Below, one piece after another: positions 1-7,052 of a stretch of DNA of 25,179 nucleotides. Position 1 is the stretch's first letter; each line of letters opens with the position of its first letter. Source of the DNA: an uncultured Collinsella sp. (GTDB lineage Bacteria; Actinomycetota; Coriobacteriia; Coriobacteriales; Coriobacteriaceae); NCBI GenBank assembly GCA_900548815.1, contig URLR01000028.1:1-25179 (forward strand), written 5' to 3'. Below the pieces are notes generated by a model. The model ran no database searches and was not told the origin of the DNA. It was given only the letters and a program-made list of their open reading frames with translations. The position numbers and the translations under genes were made by a program.

Positions 1-36
1 CCGTCTCGTGGGCTCGGAGATGTGTATAAGAGACAG
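1..36. other. Nextera (Tn5) sequencing adapter remnant, not genomic
   Basis: Bases 3-36 match the Illumina Nextera read-2 transposase adapter and end in the 19-base Tn5 mosaic end AGATGTGTATAAGAGACAG at 18-36. Genomic sequence starts at about 37. In frame with the following gene the adapter translates to GSEMCIRDS, a known contamination signature in predicted proteins. The left edge of this window is therefore an untrimmed contig end and not a natural gene start. Confidence 0.97.
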
Positions 37-37
37 C

Positions 38-1924
38 AACTATCACTACGGTCTGTTCCGTCAGCGCTTTGTCGACAACCAGCAGAAGGCCGTCCCCGAC
101 GAGTGGCTCGGTGAGCAGGACATCCTGGTCGACGATGACCGCTCCTACACCGTCGAGTTCGGCGATTTTGCCGTTACCTCCAAGCTCGTCAACATCGATG
201 TGCCCGGTTACGGCCAGCCCACCAAGAACCGCCTGCGCCTGTTCGACCTGGCGAGCGTCGACGACGGCCTGGTCCCCGGCAGCTCCATCGACTTCGACAA
301 GACCGAGATCGCCAAGAACCTCACCTTGTTCCTCTACCCCGACGATTCCGACGAGCAGGGCCGCCTACTTCGCATCTACCAGGAATACTTCATGGTAAGC
401 AACGCCGCCCAGCTCCTGATCGACGAGGCCATCGAGCGCGGCAGCAACCTGCACGATCTGGCCGACTACGCCGTGGTCCAAATTAACGACACGCACCCCA
501 CCATGGTCATCCCCGAGCTCATTCGCTTGCTCACCACCGAGCATGACATCGAGTTTGACGAGGCCGTGACCATCGTACGCTCCATGGTCGCCTACACTAA
601 CCACACGATTCTTGCCGAGGCGCTCGAGAAGTGGCCGCTCGCCAGCCTGCAGAAGGTCTCCCCTGCCATCGCCGACATTATCGTCAAGCTCGATGAGATT
701 GCGAAAGCCGAGCACGATGACCCGCGCGTCGCCATCATCGACGAGCAGGACACCGTCCACATGGCCCACATGGACATCCACTTTGGCTTCTCCATCAACG
801 GCGTAGCCGCCCTCCACACCAAGATCCTGGAGGACACCGAGCTTCATCCGTTCTACGAGATCTATCCCGAGAAGTTCTCCAACAAGACCAACGGCATCAC
901 CTTCCGCCGCTGGATCCATGGGGCCAACCCCGCGCTCGCCAGCCTGCTCGACGATGTGATCGGCACCGACTGGCGCAGCACCGGCGATCTGAGCAAACTC
1001 GCCAAGCTCGCCGACGACAAGGACGTTCTTGAGCGCCTGGCCGCCACCAAGGTCGAGGCCAAGGTCATCATGCGCCAGTTCATGGCGCTCGAGCAGGGCG
1101 TGACCATTCCCTCCAACGCCATCATCGACGTCCAGGTCAAGCGCATCCACGAGTACAAGCGTCAGCAGATGCTCGCGCTCTACATCATCTGGAAGTACCT
1201 CGATATCAAGAACGGCAACAGACCTAAGCACCCCGTCACCATCATCTTTGGCGGCAAGGCGGCGCCTGCCTACACTATCGCGCAGGACATCATCCATCTG
1301 ATCTTGACGCTGTCGCAGTGGATTGCAAACGACCCCGACGTGGCTCCCTACCTGCAGGTCGTCATGATCGAGAACTACAACGTCACCGCCGCCGAGCGCG
1401 TGATCCCCGCCGCTGATATCTCCGAGCAGATCAGCCTGGCCTCCAAGGAGGCGAGCGGCACCTCCAACATGAAGTTCATGCTCAACGGCGCCCTAACCCT
1501 GTGCACGCTTGACGGCGCCAACGTGGAGATTGCCGAGCTCGTGGGCGACGAGAACATCTATACCTTTGGTGCCTCGTCCAAACAGGTCGAGCAGCTCTAC
1601 GCCGACGGCACCTACAACGCCGGTGCGCTCTACCGCAAGCCCGGCATTAAACTGCTGGTGGACTTCATCACCAACCCCGCCTTTATGGCGACCGGCAACG
1701 CCGAGCGCCTGCAGCGCCTGCACGACGACATTAAGGGCAAGGACTGGTTTATGGCCCTGCTCGACATTGAGGAGTACATCCAGACCAAGGAGCGCGTGCT
1801 GGCCGACTACGAGGACCAGGACGCCTGGATGCGCAAGACGCTCATCAATATCGCCAACGCCGGCACCTTCTCGTCTGACCGCACGATTTCCCAGTACAAC
1901 GACGAGATTTGGCACCTGAGCTAA
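38..1924 (+). CDS. glgP: Glycogen/starch/maltodextrin phosphorylase, 5'-truncated
   Basis: This enzyme releases glucose 1-phosphate from glycogen or maltodextrins by phosphorolysis with pyridoxal phosphate (GT35 family, cytoplasm). The 628 visible residues start at NYHYGLFRQ, which matches the region after the family's GNGGLGRLA segment, so an estimated 150 or so N-terminal residues are lost at the contig end. The PLP-site block is intact: EASGTSNMKF with the Schiff-base lysine codon at 1472-1474, followed by LNGALTLCTLDGANVEI. The VKRIHEYKRQ motif is also present. Any start codon before position 37 comes from the adapter. The stop at 1922-1924 is followed by a terminator, so the gene ends its unit. 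It fits functionally with the downstream alpha-glucan/oligosaccharide uptake genes, although those are on the other strand. Confidence 0.95.
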   Translation, partial: NYHYGLFRQRFVDNQQKAVPDEWLGEQDILVDDDRSYTVEFGDFAVTSKLVNIDVPGYGQPTKNRLRLFDLASVDDGLVPGSSIDFDKTEIAKNLTLFLYPDDSDEQGRLLRIYQEYFMVSNAAQLLIDEAIERGSNLHDLADYAVVQINDTHPTMVIPELIRLLTTEHDIEFDEAVTIVRSMVAYTNHTILAEALEKWPLASLQKVSPAIADIIVKLDEIAKAEHDDPRVAIIDEQDTVHMAHMDIHFGFSINGVAALHTKILEDTELHPFYEIYPEKFSNKTNGITFRRWIHGANPALASLLDDVIGTDWRSTGDLSKLAKLADDKDVLERLAATKVEAKVIMRQFMALEQGVTIPSNAIIDVQVKRIHEYKRQQMLALYIIWKYLDIKNGNRPKHPVTIIFGGKAAPAYTIAQDIIHLILTLSQWIANDPDVAPYLQVVMIENYNVTAAERVIPAADISEQISLASKEASGTSNMKFMLNGALTLCTLDGANVEIAELVGDENIYTFGASSKQVEQLYADGTYNAGALYRKPGIKLLVDFITNPAFMATGNAERLQRLHDDIKGKDWFMALLDIEEYIQTKERVLADYEDQDAWMRKTLINIANAGTFSSDRTISQYNDEIWHLS

Positions 1925-1950
1925 TTTTGTTTCCTTTACCCATCCTCTTG

Positions 1951-1985
1951 AAAGCGGAGTCGTGGCAACGCGGCTCCGCTTTTTG
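1951..1985 (+). terminator. Rho-independent terminator of glgP
   Basis: Stem AGCGGAGTC (1953-1961) pairs with GGCTCCGCT (1972-1980, one G-T wobble). It is followed by a T run at 1980-1984, 27 nt after the glgP stop. Confidence 0.85.
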
Positions 1986-2024
1986 TGCCCGCACGCTACC
2001 CTGTGACCCGACTCGACCGAAGAA

Positions 2025-2241
2025 TCTCGATCTGTAACAACTACTCGGTAAAAACGGCCCCAGCTGTTACAGATTGAGACATACCGGCCCCTCCCCTTGG
2101 GTTTATCTCAATCTGTAACATCTAGCAGCTGAAATTCACCTTTGGTGTTACAGATTTAGATGAAATGGTTAGCTCAGCAGAACCGTCTCGATCTGTAACA
2201 TCTAACGTCCGAAATCAGCCTCACCCGTTACAGATCGAGAC
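2025..2241. repeat. Six-arm alternating inverted repeat array, ~40-bp period
   Basis: A 15-bp motif close to TCTCGATCTGTAACA occurs six times with strictly alternating orientation. Forward copies start at 2025, 2106 and 2186, reverse copies at 2065, 2146 and 2226. Successive spacings are 40, 41, 40, 40 and 40 bp. Adjacent arms pair with each other: arms 2 and 3 are perfect complements over 15 bp, and the last pair is perfect over 15 bp including the outer G/C. The 25-26-bp intervals are mostly not conserved, though the second and third begin alike (TCTA) and both contain GAAAT. The array lies between two convergent terminators (glgP and the ABC operon) and encodes nothing visible. It could be a palindromic interspersed repeat or a protein-binding array. 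Pairing could be within or between units. Confidence 0.85.
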
Positions 2242-2268
2242 AAACGACCGGTCAGACAGCCCCAACAC

Positions 2269-2312
2269 AAAGAAAGGCTCCCCTCTCGCCCAGTGGACGG
2301 GAGGGGAGCCTT
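2269..2312 (-). terminator. Terminator of the sugar ABC transporter operon
   Basis: A perfect 12-bp stem, AAGGCTCCCCTC (2274-2285) with GAGGGGAGCCTT (2301-2312), is followed on the minus strand by TTTCTTTG. It lies about 70 nt after the stop of the ATPase gene. Confidence 0.8.
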
Positions 2313-2380
2313 ATATGTGACCGCGGCAAAAGGATGGCAATACCGCAGTCGCCCAAAGGGAGGGTCCGGATGCACCGGGC

Positions 2381-3580
2381 CTAGATAAGGTTCTTGCCAG
2401 ACACCTTATCGAAGAGATGGGTCGCGTTCTTCTCGAACTTGAACCAGATGGAGTCGCCCGCCTTGAGCGCGCCCTTGGCCTCAAGGTCGACAACGGGAAT
2501 GATCAGGACGAACTGGCCATCGGGAGCGGTCACGTGGACATGCTCGGTCGAACCCATGAGCTCGGTCACCTCGACGGTACCCTGGAGCGCACCCTCCTCG
2601 TCCTTGTCGGCAAGCAGAATCTGCTCGGGGCGCACGCCGGCCGTGATCTCCTTCACGTCGCCGCCATCCCAGTTGAGAGCAAGCTGAGCACAGGTCTCGG
2701 GGGCGAGCGCCACGTTCATATCCTCGGTCTTGACGGTGAAGCCGTTGCCCGAGCGCACCAGCTGGGCATCGAAGAAGTTCATCTGCGGCACACCGATAAA
2801 GCCGGCAACGAAGATGTTCGCGGGATGGTTGAAGACCTCCTGCGGGGTGGCAATCTGCTGGATGACGCCGTCCTTCATGACCACGATGCGATCGCCGAGG
2901 GTCATGGCCTCGGTCTGGTCGTGAGTGACGTAGATGAACGTACCCTTGATCTCGTGGCGCAGCTTGATGAGCTCGGCACGCATCTGGTTACGCAGCTTGG
3001 CGTCCAGGTTGGACAGTGGCTCGTCCATCAGGAAGACCTTAGGATCACGCACGATGGCGCGGCCGATAGCGACACGCTGGCGCTGGCCGCCCGAAAGCGC
3101 CTTGGGCTTACGGTCGAGATATTCGGTAATGCCCAGGATCTCGGCAGCAGAGCGAACCTTACGGTCGATCTCGTCCTTGGGGACCTTCTTGAGCTCAAGC
3201 GTAAACGCCATGTTCTCGTACACCGTCATATTGGGGTACAGAGCATAGCTCTGGAACACCATGGCAATGTCGCGGTCCTTGGGCGCCACGTCGTTGACGC
3301 GCTTGCCGTCGATGAGCACGTCGCCCGAAGTGATGTCCTCCAGGCCAGCGACCATGCGCATCGTCGTGGACTTGCCGCAGCCAGACGGGCCAACGAGAAC
3401 GACAAACTCCTGGTCATGCACGGTGAGATTAAAGTCCTCCACCGCGAGCACGCCGTCCTCGGTAACCTTGAGGTTGTGCTTCTTCTCCTCGGTCTTCTTC
3501 TTTTTGCCAAAGAAACCCTTCTTTTTGGACTCGTTGTTGGGATACACCTTCTGAACATGTTTGAGAACGATCTCGGCCAT
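2381..3580 (-). CDS. ugpC: Sugar ABC transporter ATP-binding protein (UgpC/MsmK/MalK family)
   Basis: This is the 399-residue ATPase that energises CUT1 carbohydrate importers from the cytoplasmic face. Visible motifs are Walker A GPSGCGKST (about 64-72), signature LSGGQRQRVAIGRA, Walker B VFLMDEPLSNLDA, and the switch histidine in VTHDQTEA. A C-terminal TOBE/regulatory region follows (GVRPEQILLADKDEEG onward). The odd feature is a lysine/glutamate-rich insert at residues 15-40 (KKKGFFGKKKKTEEKK) between the first beta strand and the A-loop region, where relatives go almost directly from KxYPN to VEDFNL. The start is supported by AAGGTAG upstream. It is the last gene of the operon, after both permeases and a short intercistronic hairpin. 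The ugpC symbol is a family label; the substrate is not established, and such ATPases often serve several importers. Confidence 0.93.
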   Translation of the reverse strand: MAEIVLKHVQKVYPNNESKKKGFFGKKKKTEEKKHNLKVTEDGVLAVEDFNLTVHDQEFVVLVGPSGCGKSTTMRMVAGLEDITSGDVLIDGKRVNDVAPKDRDIAMVFQSYALYPNMTVYENMAFTLELKKVPKDEIDRKVRSAAEILGITEYLDRKPKALSGGQRQRVAIGRAIVRDPKVFLMDEPLSNLDAKLRNQMRAELIKLRHEIKGTFIYVTHDQTEAMTLGDRIVVMKDGVIQQIATPQEVFNHPANIFVAGFIGVPQMNFFDAQLVRSGNGFTVKTEDMNVALAPETCAQLALNWDGGDVKEITAGVRPEQILLADKDEEGALQGTVEVTELMGSTEHVHVTAPDGQFVLIIPVVDLEAKGALKAGDSIWFKFEKNATHLFDKVSGKNLI

Positions 3581-3598
3581 GTCTCTACCTTTCGATAC

Positions 3599-3623
3599 GC
3601 GGCGCCGCGCTGAGGGGCGCCGC
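3599..3623 (-). promoter_or_regulatory. Intercistronic hairpin before the ATPase gene
   Basis: GCGGCGCC (3599-3606) and GGCGCCGC (3616-3623) form a perfect 8-bp stem with a 9-nt loop. It lies between the second permease stop and the ATPase ribosome binding site. There is no T run, so mRNA processing or stability is more likely than termination. Confidence 0.5.
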
Positions 3624-3648
3624 TAAAACTTGCAAAACAGTTACGGCA

Positions 3649-4488
3649 TCAGCCCTTGACGGCACCTGCCACCACACCGTCGATGATGTACTTCTGGCAG
3701 AGGATGTACATGATGACGATGGGGACAACGACCATCATGATGCAGGCCATCATGGGGCCGAGCTCGACGTGGCCGTAGCCGCCGCGGAAGTACTGAATCA
3801 AGATAGGAATGGTCTTGTACTTGGTGGAGTCGAGCGTAAGGTAGGGCAGCAGGTAGTCGTTCCAGACCCACATGGTCTCGAGGATGCCGACCGAAAGATA
3901 GGTGGGCTTCATGATGGGGAGGACGATCTTAAAGAACACCTGGACCGGGTTGCAGCCATCAATCATGGCCGCCTCTTCGATCTCGAGCGGGATGTTCTTT
4001 ACAAAGCCGGCGAACATAAAGACCGCCAGGCCCGCGCCAAAGCCAAGGTAGATAAAGCAGATGTTGAACGGCGTGTTGAAGCCGATGCGGTCCGCCAAAT
4101 TGGACAGCGTGAACATGAGCATCTGGAAGGGCACGACCATCGAGAACACGAACAGGTAATAGAAGAAGTTCGAAATCTTGCTGTTGACGCGCACTACGTA
4201 CCAAGCGCACATGGAGCAGCACACCAAAATCAGAACGACCGACGTGACCGTGATGATGAGCGAGTACATAAACGCCGAGGCAAAGCCCTGCTCGTTAAGA
4301 GCGTGCACGTAGTTTGCAAGGCCGTTGAACGTCTCGGGCGTAAGCAAATCGAACGCCGTGGTGGTGCTGATTGCAGTTCCCTTTTTAAAGGAATTGAGCG
4401 CAATCATGAACACGGGGTAGATCCACGCGAGCGACAGAATCGTAAAGAAAATCGAGAGCGCGCGGTTAATAGCCTTATCGCGTTTCAT
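3649..4488 (-). CDS. Sugar ABC transporter permease (MalG-like, CUT1)
   Basis: A 279-residue inner-membrane permease with about six hydrophobic segments. The N-terminal one is SIFFTILSLAWIYPVFMIAL. The cytoplasmic EAA loop that docks the ATPase is present at about 168-190 (EIEEAAMIDGCNPVQVFFK), and is typical of BPD_transp_1 MalG/LacG-type subunits. The start codon overlaps the stop of the upstream permease by one base (TAATG at 4486-4490) and has AAGGAGGT just upstream inside that gene, so the two subunits are translationally coupled. This fits equimolar assembly of a heterodimeric channel. The substrate cannot be read from the sequence; malto- or other alpha-oligosaccharides are plausible from the neighbouring glgP, TreR-like and PTS genes. 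Confidence 0.92.
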   Translation of the reverse strand: MKRDKAINRALSIFFTILSLAWIYPVFMIALNSFKKGTAISTTTAFDLLTPETFNGLANYVHALNEQGFASAFMYSLIITVTSVVLILVCCSMCAWYVVRVNSKISNFFYYLFVFSMVVPFQMLMFTLSNLADRIGFNTPFNICFIYLGFGAGLAVFMFAGFVKNIPLEIEEAAMIDGCNPVQVFFKIVLPIMKPTYLSVGILETMWVWNDYLLPYLTLDSTKYKTIPILIQYFRGGYGHVELGPMMACIMMVVVPIVIMYILCQKYIIDGVVAGAVKG

Positions 4489-5342
4489 TACTGCTGCACC
4501 TCCTTGGACCTCGTGGCCTTAAGTTGGATCATGGAGATTGCTACGACCAGGATGCAGAAGATAACCGCCTTGGCCTGACCGATGCCCTGCCATGCGATAC
4601 CGGCACGCGAATAGAACGTGTTGTAGATGTTCAGGGCGAGCATCTCGGTGGAGTGCGCAGGGGCGCCGCCGGTAAGGGCGAGGTTCTGGTCGAACAGCTT
4701 AAAGCCGTTGGTGATGGACAGGAACAGGCAGATGGTGATCGTCGGCATCAGATTGGGGATCTTAACCTTCCAAAACGTCTGCCATGCCGTGGCGCCGTCG
4801 ACCTTGGCGGCCTCGATGTAGTCGGACGGAATGGACTGCAGACCAGCGATGTAGATGATCATCATGTAGCCGACCTGCTGCCACAGGGTCAGGATGATAA
4901 GGCCCCAGAAGCCAGCAGCAGAGTTAAGGGCGATAAGGTCGGCGCCGATGTTGGAGAGCAGGCAGTTGATCAGAATCTGCCAAATGTAGCCCAGCACGAT
5001 GCCGCCGATCAGGTTCGGCATAAAGAAGATCGTACGGAAGATGTTGGTGCCTTTGAGCGCCTTGCGGGTGAGCGCCTGCGCGATGGCGAGGGCGATCACG
5101 TTGATGAGCACCGTCGACAGGAAGGCAAACGCCACGGTAAAGAAGAACGACGTGGAGAACTGCGGATCGGACAGCGCGCGCACGTAGTTCTCGATACCGA
5201 CAAAGTGCGCGTTACTAATGATAATAAACTGGCAGAACGAGAGATAGAAGCCCTGGATAAAAGGGATCACGAACCCGATCATAAACGCCAGACACGTGGG
5301 CAGCATAAAGAGCGGCCACCAGCGCTTGAGTGCTTTGCCCAT
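4488..5342 (-). CDS. Sugar ABC transporter permease (MalF/LacF-like, CUT1)
   Basis: A 284-residue inner-membrane permease. The first hydrophobic segment is FMLPTCLAFMIGFVIPFIQG, and further segments run to the C-terminus. The EAA docking loop reads DYIEAAKVDGATAWQTFWK at about 174-195. It is the shorter, LacF-type version of MalF, without the large periplasmic P2 insertion of enterobacterial MalF. The start at 5342 is preceded by GAAAGGA. A very stable hairpin separates it from the binding-protein gene upstream, and it shares one base with the next permease gene. The order binding protein, MalF-type, MalG-type, ATPase is a standard CUT1 operon, except that many CUT1 operons lack a dedicated ATPase. 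Confidence 0.92.
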   Translation of the reverse strand: MGKALKRWWPLFMLPTCLAFMIGFVIPFIQGFYLSFCQFIIISNAHFVGIENYVRALSDPQFSTSFFFTVAFAFLSTVLINVIALAIAQALTRKALKGTNIFRTIFFMPNLIGGIVLGYIWQILINCLLSNIGADLIALNSAAGFWGLIILTLWQQVGYMMIIYIAGLQSIPSDYIEAAKVDGATAWQTFWKVKIPNLMPTITICLFLSITNGFKLFDQNLALTGGAPAHSTEMLALNIYNTFYSRAGIAWQGIGQAKAVIFCILVVAISMIQLKATRSKEVQQ

Positions 5343-5362
5343 AAAAGGGTCCTTTCAATATG

Positions 5363-5398
5363 CAGGGGGCGGGCAAACCAACGTCTGCCCGCCCCCTG
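5363..5398 (-). promoter_or_regulatory. Strong intercistronic hairpin between binding protein and permease genes
   Basis: CAGGGGGCGGGCA (5363-5375) and TGCCCGCCCCCTG (5386-5398) form a perfect 13-bp GC-rich stem with a 10-nt loop, about 30 nt after the binding-protein stop. The minus-strand 3' side continues GCATATTG, so there is no proper T run. By analogy with the malE-malF intercistronic structures, it probably protects the upstream mRNA or partly terminates, giving more binding protein than permease. Confidence 0.75.
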
Positions 5399-5429
5399 TC
5401 GCTAATCAGATAGCTTGGGCAGCAACTGC

Positions 5430-6746
5430 TTACTCGGAAGCGGCCTTCTCGGTCTTCCAGCCATCGACGAAGGCGTTCTTGACGCCGTCCCACTTGCTGT
5501 TATCGGCAGCGTAGGCAATCAGAGCCTGCTTGAGGTTCTTCTTCCACTCCTCGGAGGGAATGTAGACGAAGTCCCAAGCGACGGTCTTCTTGCCGTCCTT
5601 GGCCATGGCAACGGCCTGCTGCGAGAAGACGTTGGTGGTCTCCTTGGCGCTCTTGAACGGAGCGGTCAGACCCATCTTGTCGGCGATGATGCTGGTCGGG
5701 GTGTCAGCGGTGACGCACCAATACATGAAGTCCTCGGTGGCCTTCTGGGCATCCTCGGAAGCCTGGGAACTGACGCACCAGTAGTTCTCGCCGCCGGAGC
5801 ACAGGCCCTGGTTCTCCTCGCCGTCAACACCGATGTAGATGGGCATCATGCCAATCTGATCGTCGGTCATGCCGGCCTTGACGAGGTCAGAGTAGGCCCA
5901 AGAGCCGTTCTGGTAGAAGACGGCCTTGCCGGTTGCGAACTCGTTGGTGGCGTCGTCGCCGGTCTTGGAAGCAAGCTGCGAAGGATCGCAGGTGGAGTCG
6001 GTGATGTACAGGTCGAAGATCTGCTTGTAGTTGTCGAGGAACTCACCCTTGATCTCGTCGTCCTCCTGGTTGTGCTCCTTCTCAAACTCGTAGTAGAGCG
6101 GCATGTTGGCAAGGTGGGTGGTGTAGCGCCAGCTGGAGGAGTCGTCCATGCCGGCGGAAGTGAAGGCACCCTCGACACCAAGCTCGTCCTTGCGGGCCTG
6201 GATGTCGTCGGCACAAGCCTTCAGCTTGTCGAAGGAGTTGATGTCCTCGGCCTTGTAGCCAGCCTTCTCGAGCAGCTGCTTGTTGTAAATAATGCCGAAG
6301 CTCTCCTGAACCCAGTCGATGCACACATCCTTGCCGTCGGATTGCAGAGCCAGGGAGTCGTCAATGAGCTCACCGCGGAGCTTGGTATCGGACAGGTCGG
6401 CGCAGTAATCCTTCCAGTTCTTAAGACCGGTGGGGCCGTTGACCTGGAACAGGGTCGGAGCGGAGCTCTTGGACATCTCGGACTTGAGCTTCTCCTCGTA
6501 GGTGTTGGAGGCGGCGGTCACGATCTTGACCTCGACGCCCTTCTCCTCCTTGTACGCCTTGGCGATCTCCTTCCACTCCTTGTCGACCTCGGGCTTGAAT
6601 TGGAGGAAGTAGACCTCGGCAGCGTCACCAGAAGCAGAGGAGCCGGAGCCGGCAGAACCACCGCAGCCCACGAGACCCAGACCAAGAACCGCAGCCGCGG
6701 AACCAGCAAAGCCCAGGAACTGCCTTCTGCTCATTTCGTTCTTCAT
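5430..6746 (-). CDS. Extracellular sugar-binding lipoprotein (SBP family 1)
   Basis: A 438-residue solute-binding protein for the adjacent importer, exported and lipid-anchored. The N-terminus has a Tat-like motif SRRQFL (residues 6-11), a hydrophobic stretch and a lipobox LVGC with the acylated cysteine at 28, followed by a Gly/Ser linker. The body is rich in acidic residues and aromatic pairs, as in family 1 sugar-binding proteins (for example NYKQIFDLYITD and GKAVFYQNGSWAYSD). I chose ATG at 6744-6746. An in-frame GTG 18 nt upstream is unlikely because it precedes AAAGGGTGG, which is the ribosome binding site for the chosen ATG. It is the first gene of the operon. The ligand is not determinable by eye. 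Confidence 0.92.
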   Translation of the reverse strand: MKNEMSRRQFLGFAGSAAAVLGLGLVGCGGSAGSGSSASGDAAEVYFLQFKPEVDKEWKEIAKAYKEEKGVEVKIVTAASNTYEEKLKSEMSKSSAPTLFQVNGPTGLKNWKDYCADLSDTKLRGELIDDSLALQSDGKDVCIDWVQESFGIIYNKQLLEKAGYKAEDINSFDKLKACADDIQARKDELGVEGAFTSAGMDDSSSWRYTTHLANMPLYYEFEKEHNQEDDEIKGEFLDNYKQIFDLYITDSTCDPSQLASKTGDDATNEFATGKAVFYQNGSWAYSDLVKAGMTDDQIGMMPIYIGVDGEENQGLCSGGENYWCVSSQASEDAQKATEDFMYWCVTADTPTSIIADKMGLTAPFKSAKETTNVFSQQAVAMAKDGKKTVAWDFVYIPSEEWKKNLKQALIAYAADNSKWDGVKNAFVDGWKTEKAASE

Positions 6747-6960
6747 TACAATCCACCCTTTCACACCGTGGCGGCACCCTTTGCCGCCGCCTTCGGAGAT
6801 TGGCTCGGGGACTTTGCCCCTTTTGCTGATTTGAACGATACGCTATTTGGCTAGTTGTTTGAACAAGTATTACTAGAGCGGTAGAAAAACTTCGGTGAAC
6901 GGTAATTTCAACTTGATACTTGACAAGTTTTGTATAAACAATTATTTGTTATCGAATGCA
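6747..6960 (-). promoter_or_regulatory. Control region of the ABC operon with GntR-type operator candidates
   Basis: This AT-rich leader/promoter region contains two adjacent dyads: ACTTGACAAGT at 6918-6928 (odd-centred palindrome) and TTGTATAAACAA at 6930-6941. The second differs at one position from TTGTATATACAA, the operator I recall for Bacillus TreR. The regulator gene next door is TreR-like, which makes it the obvious candidate ligand-responsive repressor. A further TTGTTTGAACAA-type dyad lies near 6855-6866. A small hairpin (6770-6776 with 6782-6788) sits in the 5' leader. I could not assign convincing -35/-10 boxes. Confidence 0.5.
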
Positions 6961-7013
6961 GAGAAAACGCCCGGTCAAGCCGATGTACCGTCGGTTTGAC
7001 CGGGCGTTTTCTC
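6961..7013 (-). terminator. Strong terminator downstream of the GntR regulator
   Basis: A 23-bp stem (6961-6983 with 6991-7013, one G-T wobble) has a 7-nt loop. It carries TTTTCTC at either 3' side, so it can work in both directions. On the minus strand it ends the regulator gene about 40 nt after its stop, and it insulates the ABC operon promoter. Confidence 0.9.
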
Positions 7014-7052
7014 TTTGAGGCCATGAGTCTCGTCAGGCTGCGAGCTAGCCGG

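Noticed and set aside
2025..2241. CRISPR array
   Set aside because: The regular spacing is suggestive, but the motif alternates in orientation, is only 15 bp and imperfect, and no cas genes are present.
2417..3613. 398-codon plus-strand frame opposite the ABC ATPase
   Set aside because: It is a high-GC shadow frame of a gene with all Walker motifs on the minus strand, and it has histidine/leucine-rich non-protein-like composition. Similar shadow frames opposite the permeases, the binding protein and the tsa genes were dropped for the same reason.
6747..6764. Upstream GTG start for the sugar-binding lipoprotein
   Set aside because: The GTG lies before the ribosome binding site AAAGGGTGG that serves the ATG at 6746, and the ATG gives a normal Tat/lipobox signal peptide.
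5415..6854. 479-codon plus-strand frame opposite the binding-protein gene
   Set aside because: It is antisense to a lipoprotein with Tat motif and lipobox; the valine/leucine/glycine-rich translation reflects codon bias only.
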